Source: Sporosarcina luteola
Lineage (GTDB): Bacteria; Bacillota; Bacilli; Bacillales_A; Planococcaceae
DNA length: 64,000 bases
Reading direction: 5' to 3'
NCBI RefSeq assembly: GCF_007991495.1
Contig: NZ_BJYL01000023.1
Location: 1 to 64,000, forward strand
The notes under the pieces are model-generated. The model was not told the origin of the DNA. It saw only the letters and a list, made by a program, of their open reading frames with translations, and ran no database searches. A program made the position numbers and the translations under genes. Each line of letters starts with the position of its first letter. Positions within the stretch are counted from its first letter, which is position 1. Positions 35,493 to 45,629 of this stretch are shown in pieces.

Positions 35493-36026
35493 TTATAATT
35501 TTTGAACTTGGTTAAAGTCAAGTTCCATGATCGTTTCTCTACCGAACATATCAACAGAAACTCGGACTTTTCCTTTGTCCTGATCGATTTCTTCCACTTT
35601 TCCTTGGAAGTGCGCAAACGGTCCTTCAAGTACTTCGATCATTTCGCCGATCTCGAAATCTGCTTCAGCTTTCCGTTCTTTCATTCCCATTTGCTTAAGG
35701 ATGAAATCAACTTCTTCCGGCAACAGCGGAGTCGGTTTGGCACCTCCGCCAGAAGAACCGATGAAACCTGTCACGCCTGGCGTATTACGAACGACATACC
35801 ATGAGTCGTCTGTCATGATGATTTCGACAAGGACATAGCCCGGGAACGTCTTTTTCATAACTGTCCGCTTTTTGCCATCCTTAAAATCCGTTTCCTGCTC
35901 TTCAGGAATGACTACACGAAATATCTTATCTTGCATCCCCATTGTCTCAACACGTTTTTCCAGGTTGGCTTTCACCTTGTTTTCGTATCCTGAATACGTG
36001 TGGACAACGTACCAATTTTTCTCCAT
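35493..36026 (-). CDS. nusG: Transcription termination/antitermination factor NusG
   Basis: The 177-residue product has an N-terminal NGN domain (MEKNWYVVHTYSGYENKV onward) and a C-terminal KOW domain (GPFAHFQGKVEEIDQDKGK). It binds RNA polymerase and couples it to pausing and translation. The start is uncertain: an ATG two codons earlier is also in frame, and the AAAGGAGGG upstream is about 23 bases away, further than normal. A weak terminator separates it from secE. Confidence 0.95.
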   Translation of the reverse strand: MEKNWYVVHTYSGYENKVKANLEKRVETMGMQDKIFRVVIPEEQETDFKDGKKRTVMKKTFPGYVLVEIIMTDDSWYVVRNTPGVTGFIGSSGGGAKPTPLLPEEVDFILKQMGMKERKAEADFEIGEMIEVLEGPFAHFQGKVEEIDQDKGKVRVSVDMFGRETIMELDFNQVQKL

Positions 36027-36152
36027 TTCCATAATAACAAGGACTGTGTGTCCGTCCCTCCTTTTTTCATACGTTATAGAATACTCCAGATTTCCGCTAC
36101 AGACGGATGCCTTCCGCTTCAATCAATAGGAAATGCATTTTTTCAAGAAATG

Positions 36153-36180
36153 AAAAAACCCGTTCATTTGACAAGACGGG
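36153..36180 (-). terminator. Weak terminator between secE and nusG
   Basis: On the minus strand CCCGT and ACGGG form a 5-bp stem around 12 bases, followed by six T. The short stem suggests only partial termination. Confidence 0.5.
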
Positions 36181-36212
36181 ATATTTTCAAAAAGGATATT
36201 CATACTGCCTTA

Positions 36213-36398
36213 TTATAACGCAAGATACCATTCCATTACTTCTGAAATGCCTAAATCCACAAGACCGAAGTAAACTGCCATGAAAACGACTGTAAAGATA
36301 ACAACAATCGTATACCTTGTCAATTCTTTTCTTTTCGGCCAGCTGACCTTTCTCATTTCCGAAACGACAGCTTTTAAAAATCCGGTTATTTTACCCAT
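36213..36398 (-). CDS. secE: Protein translocase subunit SecE
   Basis: The 61-residue product has an amphipathic N-terminal part with the conserved EMRKVSWPKRKELTRYT and one membrane segment (about residues 32-48). It clamps SecY in the translocon. It lies between rpmG and nusG, as in B. subtilis. Confidence 0.96.
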   Translation of the reverse strand: MGKITGFLKAVVSEMRKVSWPKRKELTRYTIVVIFTVVFMAVYFGLVDLGISEVMEWYLAL

Positions 36399-36442
36399 TC
36401 GATCGTAAACCTCCGAATACTAATATATTGCTGCATTTGCAA

Positions 36443-36592
36443 TTAAATTGTCTGTTTATGTTCTGTATGTTCATTGCATTGGTTGCAAAATTTTTTCACT
36501 GTGAACCGGATTGTCGATTGTTTATTCCCCGTTGGGACAACATAGTTTCTAGATCCGCAACGATCGCAGCATAAAATCATCTTTTTAGACAC
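36443..36592 (-). CDS. rpmG: 50S ribosomal protein L33, zinc form
   Basis: This small gene encodes 49 residues from a GTG start at 36592, beginning MSKKMILCCDRCGSRNYV. Two zinc pairs, CDRC and CNQC, mark the metal-containing form. It lies immediately upstream of secE, the usual place of rpmGB in Bacillales. A GTGAGAGAA stretch before the start may act as the ribosome binding site. Confidence 0.9.
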   Translation of the reverse strand: MSKKMILCCDRCGSRNYVVPTGNKQSTIRFTVKKFCNQCNEHTEHKQTI

Positions 36593-36732
36593 TTCTCTCA
36601 CCCTAAACTTCCATCGATACCAAATGTTTGTAAACAGTCTAAGTAATTTGTCATTGTCTTGCTAAAGAGTACCATCTAACATGTATGATGTCAATACGAT
36701 GGAAAATGGTTGGCAATACATAGAGAAGCTGA

Positions 36733-37392
36733 TCAAAATACAACATCCACCTGCATATGCCGCTCTAGCTTACGCTTGATCCGCTGTAATGCATTATCCA
36801 CAGACTTTACTTGCCGGTTCAATTCATCTGAGATTTCCTGATAGGATTGCCCTTCCAAATAAAGTGTAAGCACCTGTTTTTCAAGTCCACTCAAAACTTT
36901 ATTGATTTCCCCTTCCATTTGGATGAAATCTTCCTTATGAATCATCAAATCTTCCGGGTCATCGAGCACGGATCCCGCAATGACGTCCAACAATGTGCGA
37001 TCGGATTCCTCATCGAAAACAGGCTTGTCCAACGACACTGAGGTATTGAGCGGGATATGCTTCTGCCTAGTCGCCGTTTTGATCGCCGTAATGATTTGTC
37101 TCGTGATGCATAGCTCAGCAAAAGCTTTGAAAGAACTTAGCCGGTCTATCCGAAAATCGCGGATTGCTTTATAAAGTCCAATCATTCCTTCTTGAATAAT
37201 GTCTTCCCGATCTCCGCCCATCATGAAATAAGAACGCGCTTTCATTTTTACAAAAGATTGATATTTAGTAATTAGAAAATCAAGTGCATCCGCGCCGCCT
37301 TCTTGAATACGGACTATAAGCTCTTCATCGGAAAGCTCTGTGAAGTCCGTGATTTCCCCCTGAACGTATGTCTTTCCCACCAATCGCCACAC
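36733..37392 (-). CDS. sigH: RNA polymerase sigma factor SigH
   Basis: The 219-residue product matches the sporulation and post-exponential sigma factor SigH (Spo0H). Region 2 includes REDIIQEGMIGLYKAIRDF and SFKAFAELCITRQIITAI; region 4 has LEGQSYQEISDELNRQVKSV near residue 178. Its presence is consistent with a spore-forming lineage. The start is uncertain: GTG at 37392 is given, and TTG at 37383 with a GGGGTG site is an alternative. Confidence 0.93.
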   Translation of the reverse strand: MWRLVGKTYVQGEITDFTELSDEELIVRIQEGGADALDFLITKYQSFVKMKARSYFMMGGDREDIIQEGMIGLYKAIRDFRIDRLSSFKAFAELCITRQIITAIKTATRQKHIPLNTSVSLDKPVFDEESDRTLLDVIAGSVLDDPEDLMIHKEDFIQMEGEINKVLSGLEKQVLTLYLEGQSYQEISDELNRQVKSVDNALQRIKRKLERHMQVDVVF

Positions 37393-37451
37393 CCCGATTC
37401 GTTATTACGTTTCAACCAGTATACCGTATGGAAAATTTTTGCGTCAACCGT

Positions 37452-37967
37452 TCATTTCATTCCGCGCCGCCATTTTTCAAATATTTCTGCCACCTCGTCC
37501 GATAGTTGAATCTTTGAAAATGGCCGCTGCTCTTGGATTACCTTGACTTTATTCGTAATCAATTTATCGATTTCATCCATTTCAATTTCCAGTTCACGGG
37601 CCGATTTCCGAAGGGCGCCCTGAGCGAAGATGACCCATTGCTCCGTCAAATCCGATGTAGCTACATGAATTTGCACGCGCCGCCCACTTAGCTCGGACAC
37701 CATTTTTTCGATTCGTTCATCAGCAGTTTCGTTTTCGCGGGTAAAAACAATTTCAACTTGATGTTTTTGGTTTTTCTTCTCAATCCCCGGAACAAGGTGC
37801 GCATCGAAAATGACAATAACCCGCCAGCCCGTATGCGCCTTGTATTCTGCCATCCTTTCGATGAGCCGGTCACGAGAATCAGCCAAACTTTGGAGCTTCA
37901 GCTTCCTTAGTTCTGGCCAAGCCCCAATTATGTTATAGCCATCGACGAGCAATATATCTTTCTTCAT
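37452..37967 (-). CDS. rae1: NYN-domain ribosome-associated endoribonuclease Rae1 (YacP)
   Basis: The 171-residue product has the NYN/PIN-like start DILLVDGYNIIGAWPELRKL and a DAHLVPG segment carrying acidic active-site residues. The B. subtilis homologue cuts mRNA in the ribosomal A site. The ATG overlaps the rlmB stop by four bases, so the two are coupled. Confidence 0.92.
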   Translation of the reverse strand: MKKDILLVDGYNIIGAWPELRKLKLQSLADSRDRLIERMAEYKAHTGWRVIVIFDAHLVPGIEKKNQKHQVEIVFTRENETADERIEKMVSELSGRRVQIHVATSDLTEQWVIFAQGALRKSARELEIEMDEIDKLITNKVKVIQEQRPFSKIQLSDEVAEIFEKWRRGMK

Positions 37968-38722
37968 GACCCAGAGTTTAAGGGCTTGCGTTTACGTAAC
38001 ACTTCGTACATGAGCAAGGATGCAGCGACAGAGGCATTCAAGGAAGTGACTTGTCCCACCATCGGCAAATGATAAAGGAAATCGCATTTCTCTTTCAAAA
38101 TCCGAGACATTCCCTTGCCTTCACTGCCAATTATGATCGCTAGCGGCAATGTCGCATCCATCGTGCGATAATCTTGCGAGCCTTTCGCATCCGTACCCGC
38201 AATCCATACTCCTGCCTTCTTCAATTCTTCAACCGTTTGAGAAAGATTGTTTACGCGAACGACAGGAATATGCTCAATCGCACCAGTTGAGGCTTTCGCC
38301 ACAACGCCCGTCAGACCGACTGAACGACGCTTCGGAATAATAATGCCGTGCACTCCTGCGGCGTCAGCTGTCCTTAAAATCGAGCCTAAGTTGTGCGGAT
38401 CTTCAAGTTCATCCAAAATAAGAAAGAACGGGTCCTCACTTCTGTTTCTGGCAATCGCAAACAGATCATCCAGTTCGGCATATGCATAAGCGGCAACGGA
38501 AGCAATGATGCCCTGATGATTGACGTCGAGCATTCCGTCCAACTTCTGTTTTGGCACGGCTTGTACGATGATGCCCGATTGTTTCGCAAGAGATAGGATT
38601 TCACCTATGCTCTTTTTATTCAACCCTTCAGCAATCCAGATCTTATTCAACTCTCTGCCGGAGCGCAATGCTTCTACGACTGGGTTCTTCCCGCCTATCA
38701 ATTCCGATTCCTGATTTGTCAT
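37964..38722 (-). CDS. rlmB: 23S rRNA (guanosine-2'-O-)-methyltransferase RlmB
   Basis: The 252-residue product is a SpoU/TrmH knot methyltransferase, with an N-terminal substrate domain and SPOUT motifs [33 protein letters not shown] and [20 protein letters not shown] (motif residues given in short pieces). It methylates G2251 of 23S rRNA in the family prototype. It overlaps mrnC and rae1 by ATGA junctions. Confidence 0.95.
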   Translation of the reverse strand: MTNQESELIGGKNPVVEALRSGRELNKIWIAEGLNKKSIGEILSLAKQSGIIVQAVPKQKLDGMLDVNHQGIIASVAAYAYAELDDLFAIARNRSEDPFFLILDELEDPHNLGSILRTADAAGVHGIIIPKRRSVGLTGVVAKASTGAIEHIPVVRVNNLSQTVEELKKAGVWIAGTDAKGSQDYRTMDATLPLAIIIGSEGKGMSRILKEKCDFLYHLPMVGQVTSLNASVAASLLMYEVLRKRKPLNSGS

Positions 38723-39150
38723 GTCGTCCCCTCCTCTTCCGGATTTTCAATGAACCGCATCGTTTCCCCGATAATTTCTCCTACTCGATCATTTCTTCCA
38801 AGTAAATATAAATAGCCAAGGACCGCTTCGAACCCTGAGCTATAGTTATACGTCAACACATCTGTATTTTTAGGGACCGAACCTGATTTTGCATTTCGTC
38901 CGCGACGCAGGACCGCTTCCTCCTCTTCGGAAAGGAAGCCGGTTTCATGCATCATTTTGACGGCCGCCGCTTGGGCTTTCGCCGAAACATACCGAGTCGC
39001 TTCTTTATGAAGAACATTCGGTTTCACGCGGCCCGAGCGCAGTAAATGCTCCCGGATCGCCTGTTCATAAACCGCATCCCCCATATAGGCAAGCGCAAGC
39101 GCGTTCAGTTGCTTTACATCAATATCGCGCAATGTATACAATTTGCTCAT
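38719..39150 (-). CDS. mrnC: Mini-ribonuclease III
   Basis: The 143-residue product is the RNase III catalytic domain without the RNA-binding domain, with [19 protein letters not shown] and [16 protein letters not shown]. It matures the ends of 23S rRNA in Bacillales. The ATG at 39150 overlaps the cysS stop (ATGA), like the other junctions here; a GTG at 39162 with an AAGG site is an alternative start. Confidence 0.95.
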   Translation of the reverse strand: MSKLYTLRDIDVKQLNALALAYMGDAVYEQAIREHLLRSGRVKPNVLHKEATRYVSAKAQAAAVKMMHETGFLSEEEEAVLRRGRNAKSGSVPKNTDVLTYNYSSGFEAVLGYLYLLGRNDRVGEIIGETMRFIENPEEEGTT

Positions 39151-40544
39151 CCCCTCTTCCACCGCGTACCTTGTGCAGTGTCTTCAAGGATGATGCCTTG
39201 TTCCTTCAACAGATCTCTAATTTCATCAGAACGACTGAAATTCCGTTCACGGCGCGCCGTTAACCGCTCCTCGATAAGCGCTTCAATTTCCCCAGCCAAC
39301 AGGTCTTCTCCAGTGAATGGCAAACCAAGCACTTCCATCATGCGTTCAAATGTGGACAGGAAGTACTCAAGGACTTCTGTCTGCGTATTTTTTTCAAGCA
39401 GATACAAATTGGCAACTTTCACAAGTTCAAAAATGACTGCGATGGCATTCGCCGTATTGAAATCATCGTCCATCGCCACTTCGAATAAGCGTACCGCTTC
39501 ATCCACTTTGTGCTTCCAAATATCTTGTTGGTCACCTAAGTCTGCGGATGATTGTAAGCGGTGCTTCAAATTATTGTAAGCCGTCTGAATACGGTCTAAT
39601 CCGTTTGCCGCACTTTCCACAAGTTCCTGCGCAAAGTTGACAGGATGACGATAGTGAACAGAAAGCATGAAGAAACGTAGCACCCTAGGGTCGATCTGCT
39701 TACGGATGTCATTTACAAGAATGAAGTTCCCAAGTGACTTCGACATTTTTTCATTATCGATATTAATATAGCCATTATGCATCCAGTAACGCGCAAATTG
39801 TTGACCCGTCATCGCTTCTGATTGCGCAATTTCATTCTCATGATGAGGGAACGTCAAATCCTGCCCTCCTGCATGAATATCGATTGTATCGCCCAAATGC
39901 TCCCGCGCCATAACGGAGCATTCGATATGCCAACCGGGTCGACCGAGGCCCCAAGGACTCTCCCAAGCAATTTCCCCTTCTTTTGCCGATTTCCATAACG
40001 CAAAGTCGAGCGAGTTCTCTTTAATGCCGCTTTCCTCGATGCGCGCGCCGACTTTCAACTCATCGATCGACTGATGGGACAGTTTCCCGTATCCATCAAA
40101 CTTGCGCGTCCGATAATAGACATCTCCTTGTGCTTCATAGGCAAACCCTTTCTCGATAAGCACTTGGATGAATGCGATAATGTCTTCGATATGCTCAGTC
40201 ACTCGCGGATGGGCATCCGCCTTCGCGCAACCAAGTGCCCCAACATCTTCGAAATAGGCATTGATGAACCGGTCGGTAAGCTCGCCGACCTCTTCGCCAA
40301 GCTCATTGGCCGTTTTAATGATCTTATCATCGACATCTGTGAAGTTCGACACGTAATTCACATCGAATCCACGATACTCCAAATACCGGCGGACTGTATC
40401 GAAAACAATCACCGGTCTTGCGTTGCCGATATGAATGTAGTTGTAGACGGTCGGTCCGCACACATACATTTTTACTTTCCCTTCCTCCATCGGAATGAAA
40501 GGCTCCTTCTTCCGCGTCAACGTATTATAAATTTGAATACCCAT
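39147..40544 (-). CDS. cysS: Cysteinyl-tRNA synthetase
   Basis: The 465-residue class I synthetase has HIGN at residues 38-41 and KMSKS near residue 270. The zinc-binding cysteines include MYVCGPT and the ECSVM segment, with a [11 protein letters not shown] block. The ATG at 40544 has AAGGAAG before it; upstream codons in frame belong to the cysE end, which it overlaps by 20 bases. The T-box before cysE controls both genes. Confidence 0.97.
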   Translation of the reverse strand: MGIQIYNTLTRKKEPFIPMEEGKVKMYVCGPTVYNYIHIGNARPVIVFDTVRRYLEYRGFDVNYVSNFTDVDDKIIKTANELGEEVGELTDRFINAYFEDVGALGCAKADAHPRVTEHIEDIIAFIQVLIEKGFAYEAQGDVYYRTRKFDGYGKLSHQSIDELKVGARIEESGIKENSLDFALWKSAKEGEIAWESPWGLGRPGWHIECSVMAREHLGDTIDIHAGGQDLTFPHHENEIAQSEAMTGQQFARYWMHNGYINIDNEKMSKSLGNFILVNDIRKQIDPRVLRFFMLSVHYRHPVNFAQELVESAANGLDRIQTAYNNLKHRLQSSADLGDQQDIWKHKVDEAVRLFEVAMDDDFNTANAIAVIFELVKVANLYLLEKNTQTEVLEYFLSTFERMMEVLGLPFTGEDLLAGEIEALIEERLTARRERNFSRSDEIRDLLKEQGIILEDTAQGTRWKRG

Positions 40545-41193
40545 CGGTTTCCACTTCCTTCTTTTCAAGTTCGTTAATCCGCCTTTTCAATTCAGCAATT
40601 TCCCCTTCAAGACGATTGCATGTATCCGAAACAGGGTCCGGCAAGCTTAGGTGATCATGTTTATCTTTCACACGAACCCCATTCGAAATGACGACTTTGC
40701 CCGGAATGCCGACAACCGTCGAATCAGACGGTACGTCTTTCAAAACAACAGACCCTGCGCCTACTTTACTATTCTCACCAATCGTTATGGAGCCCAGTAC
40801 CTTTGCGCCTGATGCTACAAGGACATTGTCCCCCAGTGTCGGGTGCCGCTTCCCCTTCTCCTTGCCCGTTCCGCCTAGTGTCACGCCTTGATACAATGTG
40901 ACATCATCGCCAATTTCACAAGTTTCACCAATGACGATTCCTGACCCGTGATCGATAAATAGACGCCTTCCAATCGTTGCCCCGGGATGGATTTCAATAC
41001 CCGTAAAGAATCTGCTGACTTGTGAAATGACCCTCGCGATGAAGAGCATATTTTTTTTATAGAACTTATGGGCAATCCGATGCGACCAAACTGCATGGAG
41101 GCCGGAATACGTGAGTACTACTTCCAACGTACTCCGTGCTGCAGGATCCTGTTCGAATATGCACTGAATGTCTTCTTTCATCCTACGAAACAC
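40525..41193 (-). CDS. cysE: Serine O-acetyltransferase
   Basis: The 222-residue enzyme makes O-acetylserine, the precursor of cysteine. The C-terminal left-handed beta helix is visible as hexapeptide repeats from about residue 65 ([20 protein letters not shown]) to 165. A helical tail rich in E, K and R ends the protein. It starts at GTG with AAGGAGGT seven bases upstream and follows a T-box. Confidence 0.96.
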   Translation of the reverse strand: MFRRMKEDIQCIFEQDPAARSTLEVVLTYSGLHAVWSHRIAHKFYKKNMLFIARVISQVSRFFTGIEIHPGATIGRRLFIDHGSGIVIGETCEIGDDVTLYQGVTLGGTGKEKGKRHPTLGDNVLVASGAKVLGSITIGENSKVGAGSVVLKDVPSDSTVVGIPGKVVISNGVRVKDKHDHLSLPDPVSDTCNRLEGEIAELKRRINELEKKEVETDGYSNL

Positions 41194-41231
41194 TTTTGGA
41201 CCTCCTTTAATTTTATATTTTGCACAAATGC

Positions 41232-41480
41232 AAAAAAGCGCCTCTGTCCATATTTAGACAGAGACGCATTAGATGCGCGGTTCCACTCCGCTTGAAAGCA
41301 GCCAAAACGCCACTTCCCGCTTGACGCCTGTAACGCTGGCGGTGCGTCCGGCCTACTGCATTGTTCGGCACGGCGCTCAAAGGGGCATTTCCACATTACA
41401 GGGGCACGGATCACTTACAGCCGGTGATGATCCTCTCTGTAGAGCATGCAATGTGTACTTTTCCTTATCAATGCTTTTTT
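41232..41480 (-). promoter_or_regulatory. T-box riboswitch before cysE-cysS
   Basis: The minus strand shows the T-box sequence (AGTGGAACCGCG within 41272-41291), an upstream GATAAGGAAAAGTACAC stem I start, and a terminator (GCGTCTCTGTC with GACAGAGGCGC, then T residues, 41235-41267). The downstream genes make and charge cysteine, so a cysteine specifier is expected, although I did not fix the specifier codon. A TTGACG at 41506-41511 with TAGCAT 19 bases later may be its promoter. Confidence 0.93.
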
Positions 41481-41553
41481 ATGCTAGTCGTTTTTATTAA
41501 TCTTACGTCAATTGTACAATGATTATACTTGAAGTCAACTATCTAGATCAAAA

Positions 41554-41608
41554 ACAGAGGGCGGAGCTGACTTATGACCCGAGCCTCTGCCGCCTGGAGC
41601 TAGATGAT
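41554..41608. repeat. Dispersed-type repeat acting as gltX terminator
   Basis: On the minus strand, right after gltX, the sequence has TCTAGCTCCAGGCGGCAGAG, CTCGGGTCATAAGTC and GCTCCGCCCTCTG, then TTTTT. It resembles from memory a dispersed repeat of Bacillaceae intergenic regions. CAGAGG/CCTCTG arms plus the T-run also make it a plausible terminator. Confidence 0.5.
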
Positions 41609-41619
41609 CGTTGCTGTAA

Positions 41620-43083
41620 TCAAGCTTCCGCAAATTTCGAAACGCGGTCGATTGTTTTTTCCTTGCCGATCAAGGCGATGGAATCCGGTAATTCCGGTCC
41701 ATGTGCTTGACCGGTTGTGACTACACGGATTGGCATGAACAGGTTTTTCCCTTTATGGCCAGTTTCTTTCTGCACCGCTTTGATGGCGGCTTTGATTGAA
41801 GCTGGATCGAATGACTCAAGCTCGCTCAACTGGCGCTTAAAGGATGCCATCACTTCCGGCACTTGTTCGCCAGCAAGGATTTCTGTTGATTGTTCATCAT
41901 ATTCAATGTCGTCATTGAAGAATTGGGCGGTCAATTCGACGATTTCAGCGCCATAGCTTAATTGGGCTTGGTAAAGCGCGATCAAGTCATGCACCCACTG
42001 ACGTTCCTCTTCTGTCATACTCTCACTTACACGTCCAGCTGCTACAAGATGCGGCAATGCCAATTCGATCACTTCATCCAAGCTGAGCTTCTTCACGTAT
42101 TGGTTGTTCATCCAAGTTAATTTCTGCTTATCGAACATGGATGGTGACTTCGACAGGCGGCTTTCGTCGAACAGTTTTACAAGCTCATCATGTGTAAAGA
42201 TTTCTTCTTCTCCACCCGGCGACCAGCCAAGCAAAGCAAAGAAATTGAACATCGCTTCCGGCAAATAGCCAAGATCCTTGTATTGGGAAATGAATTGAAT
42301 GATCGACTCGTCACGTTTTGAAAGCTTTTTCCGATCTTCATTGACAATTAACGTCATATGGCCGAAACGTGGATAATCCCAGCCAAATACATCATAGATC
42401 ATTAATTGTTTAGGTGTGTTCGTCAGATGTTCTTCACCGCGGAAGACATGCGATATTTTCATCAAATGGTCGTCGACAACAACCGCGAAGTTGTACGTCG
42501 GAATGCCATTCGCTTTGACAAGCACCCAGTCACCGACATCCTTCGATTCGAAAGCTACTTCCCCGCGCACTAGGTCGTCGACTGTGTAGGTCACGTTCTC
42601 AGGCACTCGCATGCGAATTGTAAACGGCATGCCAGCCGCTTCTTTTTCAGCGACTTCCTCAGCTGTCAAATGACGGCAAGTTCCGGCGTACATCGGTGCT
42701 GCGATACCAGAAGCTTTTTGTTTTTCACGTTCTGCTTCCAATTCTTCAGAAGTACAGAAACATTTGTAGGCATGCCCTCCATCCAGCATGTCCTGTGCAT
42801 ATTTCGTATAAAGATCAAGACGTTCCATTTGACGATATGGACCGTACTCCCCGCCGATATCGACAGATTCGTCATGGTGGATCCCTAGCCATTTCAAATT
42901 ATCGAGCTGGGACAATTCACCTGCTTCAATATTTCTTCCCGTATCGGTATCCTCAATTCGAACGATGAATTTTCCGCCGTGATGACGGGCGAATAGATAG
43001 TTGAACAGTGCCGTCCGGGCTCCGCCGATATGTAAATGGCCAGTCGGACTTGGCGCATAACGTACACGTACTTCTGTTGTCAT
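41620..43083 (-). CDS. gltX: Glutamyl-tRNA synthetase
   Basis: The 487-residue class I synthetase has HIGG at residues 18-21 and KLSKRDES near residue 253, plus a zinc-type [11 protein letters not shown] region near residue 108. In Bacillales this enzyme usually also charges tRNA-Gln with Glu. It lies between ispF and the cysE T-box. Confidence 0.97.
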   Translation of the reverse strand: MTTEVRVRYAPSPTGHLHIGGARTALFNYLFARHHGGKFIVRIEDTDTGRNIEAGELSQLDNLKWLGIHHDESVDIGGEYGPYRQMERLDLYTKYAQDMLDGGHAYKCFCTSEELEAEREKQKASGIAAPMYAGTCRHLTAEEVAEKEAAGMPFTIRMRVPENVTYTVDDLVRGEVAFESKDVGDWVLVKANGIPTYNFAVVVDDHLMKISHVFRGEEHLTNTPKQLMIYDVFGWDYPRFGHMTLIVNEDRKKLSKRDESIIQFISQYKDLGYLPEAMFNFFALLGWSPGGEEEIFTHDELVKLFDESRLSKSPSMFDKQKLTWMNNQYVKKLSLDEVIELALPHLVAAGRVSESMTEEERQWVHDLIALYQAQLSYGAEIVELTAQFFNDDIEYDEQSTEILAGEQVPEVMASFKRQLSELESFDPASIKAAIKAVQKETGHKGKNLFMPIRVVTTGQAHGPELPDSIALIGKEKTIDRVSKFAEA

Positions 43084-43152
43084 TTGAGTGCATCTCCGTT
43101 CATAGTAAATTCCTGTGTTATTTTAACATTGCCAATACGTTTTTAAAAGGAC

Positions 43153-43629
43153 TCAATCTTTTAATAGCAGAATCGTCGCCATCGAGGCGATCCCTTCTTC
43201 TCTTCCTACGAAGCCCAGTTTCTCAGTTGTCGTCGCTTTGACGTTCACTTGGGACACATCAGCTTTCAGCAATTCTGCAATGCGCGCGCGGATCGTTTCG
43301 ATATGAGGAGCCATTTTCGGGCGTTGCGCCATGATTGTACAATCGACATTGCCCAGACGATAGCCTTTCGACTCCACGATCTCCCATACCTTTTGAAGGA
43401 GTATGGCAGAATCAGCATCTTTAAAAGCCTCATCCGTGTCCGGAAAATGCCTTCCGATATCTCCCTCTCCAATTGCGCCGAGCGCCGCGTCAGTCACAGT
43501 ATGCAAAAGTACATCCGCATCGGAATGCCCTGTCAACCCTTTTTCATGAGGAATTGTAATCCCCCCGATAATTAAAGGCCGACCTTCCTCAAACTGATGT
43601 ACATCAAACCCTTGTCCAATCCGAATCAT
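43153..43629 (-). CDS. ispF: 2-C-methyl-D-erythritol 2,4-cyclodiphosphate synthase
   Basis: The 158-residue enzyme of the MEP isoprenoid pathway has its metal ligands Asp9, His11 and His43 (GFDVHQF and LTGHSDAD). The C-terminal block [20 protein letters not shown] is typical. It follows ispD by 11 bases, so they form one unit. Confidence 0.97.
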   Translation of the reverse strand: MIRIGQGFDVHQFEEGRPLIIGGITIPHEKGLTGHSDADVLLHTVTDAALGAIGEGDIGRHFPDTDEAFKDADSAILLQKVWEIVESKGYRLGNVDCTIMAQRPKMAPHIETIRARIAELLKADVSQVNVKATTTEKLGFVGREEGIASMATILLLKD

Positions 43630-43640
43630 CTGTCATCCTC

Positions 43641-44324
43641 CTACTGTCTACGTTTCAACAGGACCTCGCCGAACAGCAGGTCCTCTTTAGTTGTCATTTT
43701 AACATTGTCATACGTACTTTCCACAATTCTTACGGGATAACCAAGGCGCTCGACGATCATCGACTCATCTGTTCCTAAGAACCCATCAGCCTCCGCCTTA
43801 TCGGAAGCCTCTTTCAACAGCTCATAACGGAATGCTTGAGGCGTCTGAATCGCCCAAAGCTTTGACCGATCCACTGTCTCTTCGACGATGCCTATAGGCG
43901 CGTATTTTATCGTATCCTTCACTTGGACGCCCGCGATGGCTGCGCCATGTTCGGACGCCTCCTCGACAAGCTTATCAATGACTTCCTGGTGAATGAAAGG
44001 TCTCGCCGCGTCATGCACAAGCACAATCCCTTCTGCTTGATGGGCCCTAATGCAGGCGGCAACACTTTGTTGCCGCTCCGCTCCCCCCTCGACAAGAGCC
44101 TTCACTTTTGTAATGCCAAACTGTTCAAGTATCTTTTCAATTTCAACTTTCTCTTCCAACTTCACTGAAAGGATCATTCCGGAACAGCCCGGATCCCGTT
44201 CAAACACTTCCAATGTGTGTATTAATATCGGCTTCCCCGCCATTTCTAAAAACAGCTTATTGAACCCGGCACCCATACGCCGTCCGCTCCCCGCTGCAGG
44301 GAGCATCACTGTATACATTTTCAT
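43641..44324 (-). CDS. ispD: 2-C-methyl-D-erythritol 4-phosphate cytidylyltransferase
   Basis: The 227-residue enzyme joins CTP to methylerythritol phosphate. The nucleotide-binding loop PAAGSGRRMGAGFNKLF lies near residues 9-25, with LVHDAARPF near residue 101. It precedes ispF and follows yacL. Confidence 0.97.
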   Translation of the reverse strand: MKMYTVMLPAAGSGRRMGAGFNKLFLEMAGKPILIHTLEVFERDPGCSGMILSVKLEEKVEIEKILEQFGITKVKALVEGGAERQQSVAACIRAHQAEGIVLVHDAARPFIHQEVIDKLVEEASEHGAAIAGVQVKDTIKYAPIGIVEETVDRSKLWAIQTPQAFRYELLKEASDKAEADGFLGTDESMIVERLGYPVRIVESTYDNVKMTTKEDLLFGEVLLKRRQ

Positions 44325-44343
44325 TAACCGTCCCTATCTTTCC

Positions 44344-45447
44344 TCAATAAGACTTTGAAGTCTTGCCATTCTTCGGCTTTGCAAAAATCATGCGTCCTGC
44401 AGATGTCTGCAACACACTTGTCACAACAACATCGATTGCATTCCCAATATGCGACCTTCCTTCTTCGATGACAATCATCGTGCCATCATCCAAATAAGCG
44501 ATTCCTTGATTATGCTCTTTGCCATCCTTAATAACGACGACGTGCATCTCTTCACCAGGAATGACAACAGGTTTCACAGCATTCGCCAGGTCATTGATGT
44601 TCAATACGACAACACCATGCAAATCCGCCACTTTATTCAGATTGAAATCATTCGTGACGACAAGACCATTCATGCTTTTCGCCAGACGTACAAGCTTAAG
44701 ATCCACCTCTGCCACGTCGCTGAAATCCTCATCCGTAATCGAAATGTTTGGACCGTCGTCGGTTTGAAGACGTTTCAGGACATCAAGGCCGCGCCTTCCT
44801 TTTGTACGTTTCAATGAATCTGAAGAATCCGCAATATGCTGGAGTTCCGTCAAGACGAATTGAGGTACGACAAGCACCCCTTCAAGAAAGCCGGTCGCTG
44901 CAATATCTGCAATCCTTCCATCGATAATGACGCTAGTATCCAGAATCTTATTCAACCTGGATTCAGATTTGCCTGCAACTTCCAAGCCTTCCTTTTTCTT
45001 CGGGTTGCTGTTTCTCGCTGCAAAAATCGCGTGCGAAAATTCTTCCCGTTTCTTAAAGCCGACCTGAAAACCAAGATACCCAAGAAGGATGGAAAGCACT
45101 ACTGGCAAAACTGAAGTAATGAACGGGATTTCAAGACTGCTTAAACCAAAACTGACAAGAAAGGCGACACTCAACCCGACCATCAAACCGATTGTACCGA
45201 ACAATAAATCGAAAATAGGAGCCTTCAACAAACGATCTTCCATCCATTTGATGAAATTCACGATCGGCTCCGCGATAAAGAGGCTAAGCAAATATAATAA
45301 TACCGCCCCTAAGACCGCTGCTACATAGGGATTGTCAATCATCGGCTTGGAAGTAAAAGAAGATAATGTGAATAAATACGGTAAAAATAAAACGCCGAGC
45401 GTTCCCCCTATGAGCAGCAATCCAATTTGAACTACTCTTTTCAACAT
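44344..45447 (-). CDS. PIN/TRAM domain membrane protein YacL
   Basis: The 367-residue product has four membrane segments in the first 140 residues, a PIN nuclease domain (LDTSVIIDGRIADIAATGF, about residue 177 on) with acidic residues, and a C-terminal TRAM domain. The homologue in B. subtilis is YacL; its substrate is unknown to me. The ATG at 45447 has GGAGGTG. The usual disA neighbour upstream is missing. Confidence 0.92.
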   Translation of the reverse strand: MLKRVVQIGLLLIGGTLGVLFLPYLFTLSSFTSKPMIDNPYVAAVLGAVLLYLLSLFIAEPIVNFIKWMEDRLLKAPIFDLLFGTIGLMVGLSVAFLVSFGLSSLEIPFITSVLPVVLSILLGYLGFQVGFKKREEFSHAIFAARNSNPKKKEGLEVAGKSESRLNKILDTSVIIDGRIADIAATGFLEGVLVVPQFVLTELQHIADSSDSLKRTKGRRGLDVLKRLQTDDGPNISITDEDFSDVAEVDLKLVRLAKSMNGLVVTNDFNLNKVADLHGVVVLNINDLANAVKPVVIPGEEMHVVVIKDGKEHNQGIAYLDDGTMIVIEEGRSHIGNAIDVVVTSVLQTSAGRMIFAKPKNGKTSKSY

Positions 45448-45629
45448 GCACAACACCTCCATTTCGTTATTATAACTATACATGTTTTCCATACCCTACG
45501 CCGTTCTCGACCATCCAAAATGGTATTTTCACAACAAAAGTAGGACTTTCCCTTACATGCAAAAGTTCCATACATGCCATCATTGAAGGCTGGAACTTTC
45601 AACCGCTCCAGGCCCTCAACTGTTTTTTT

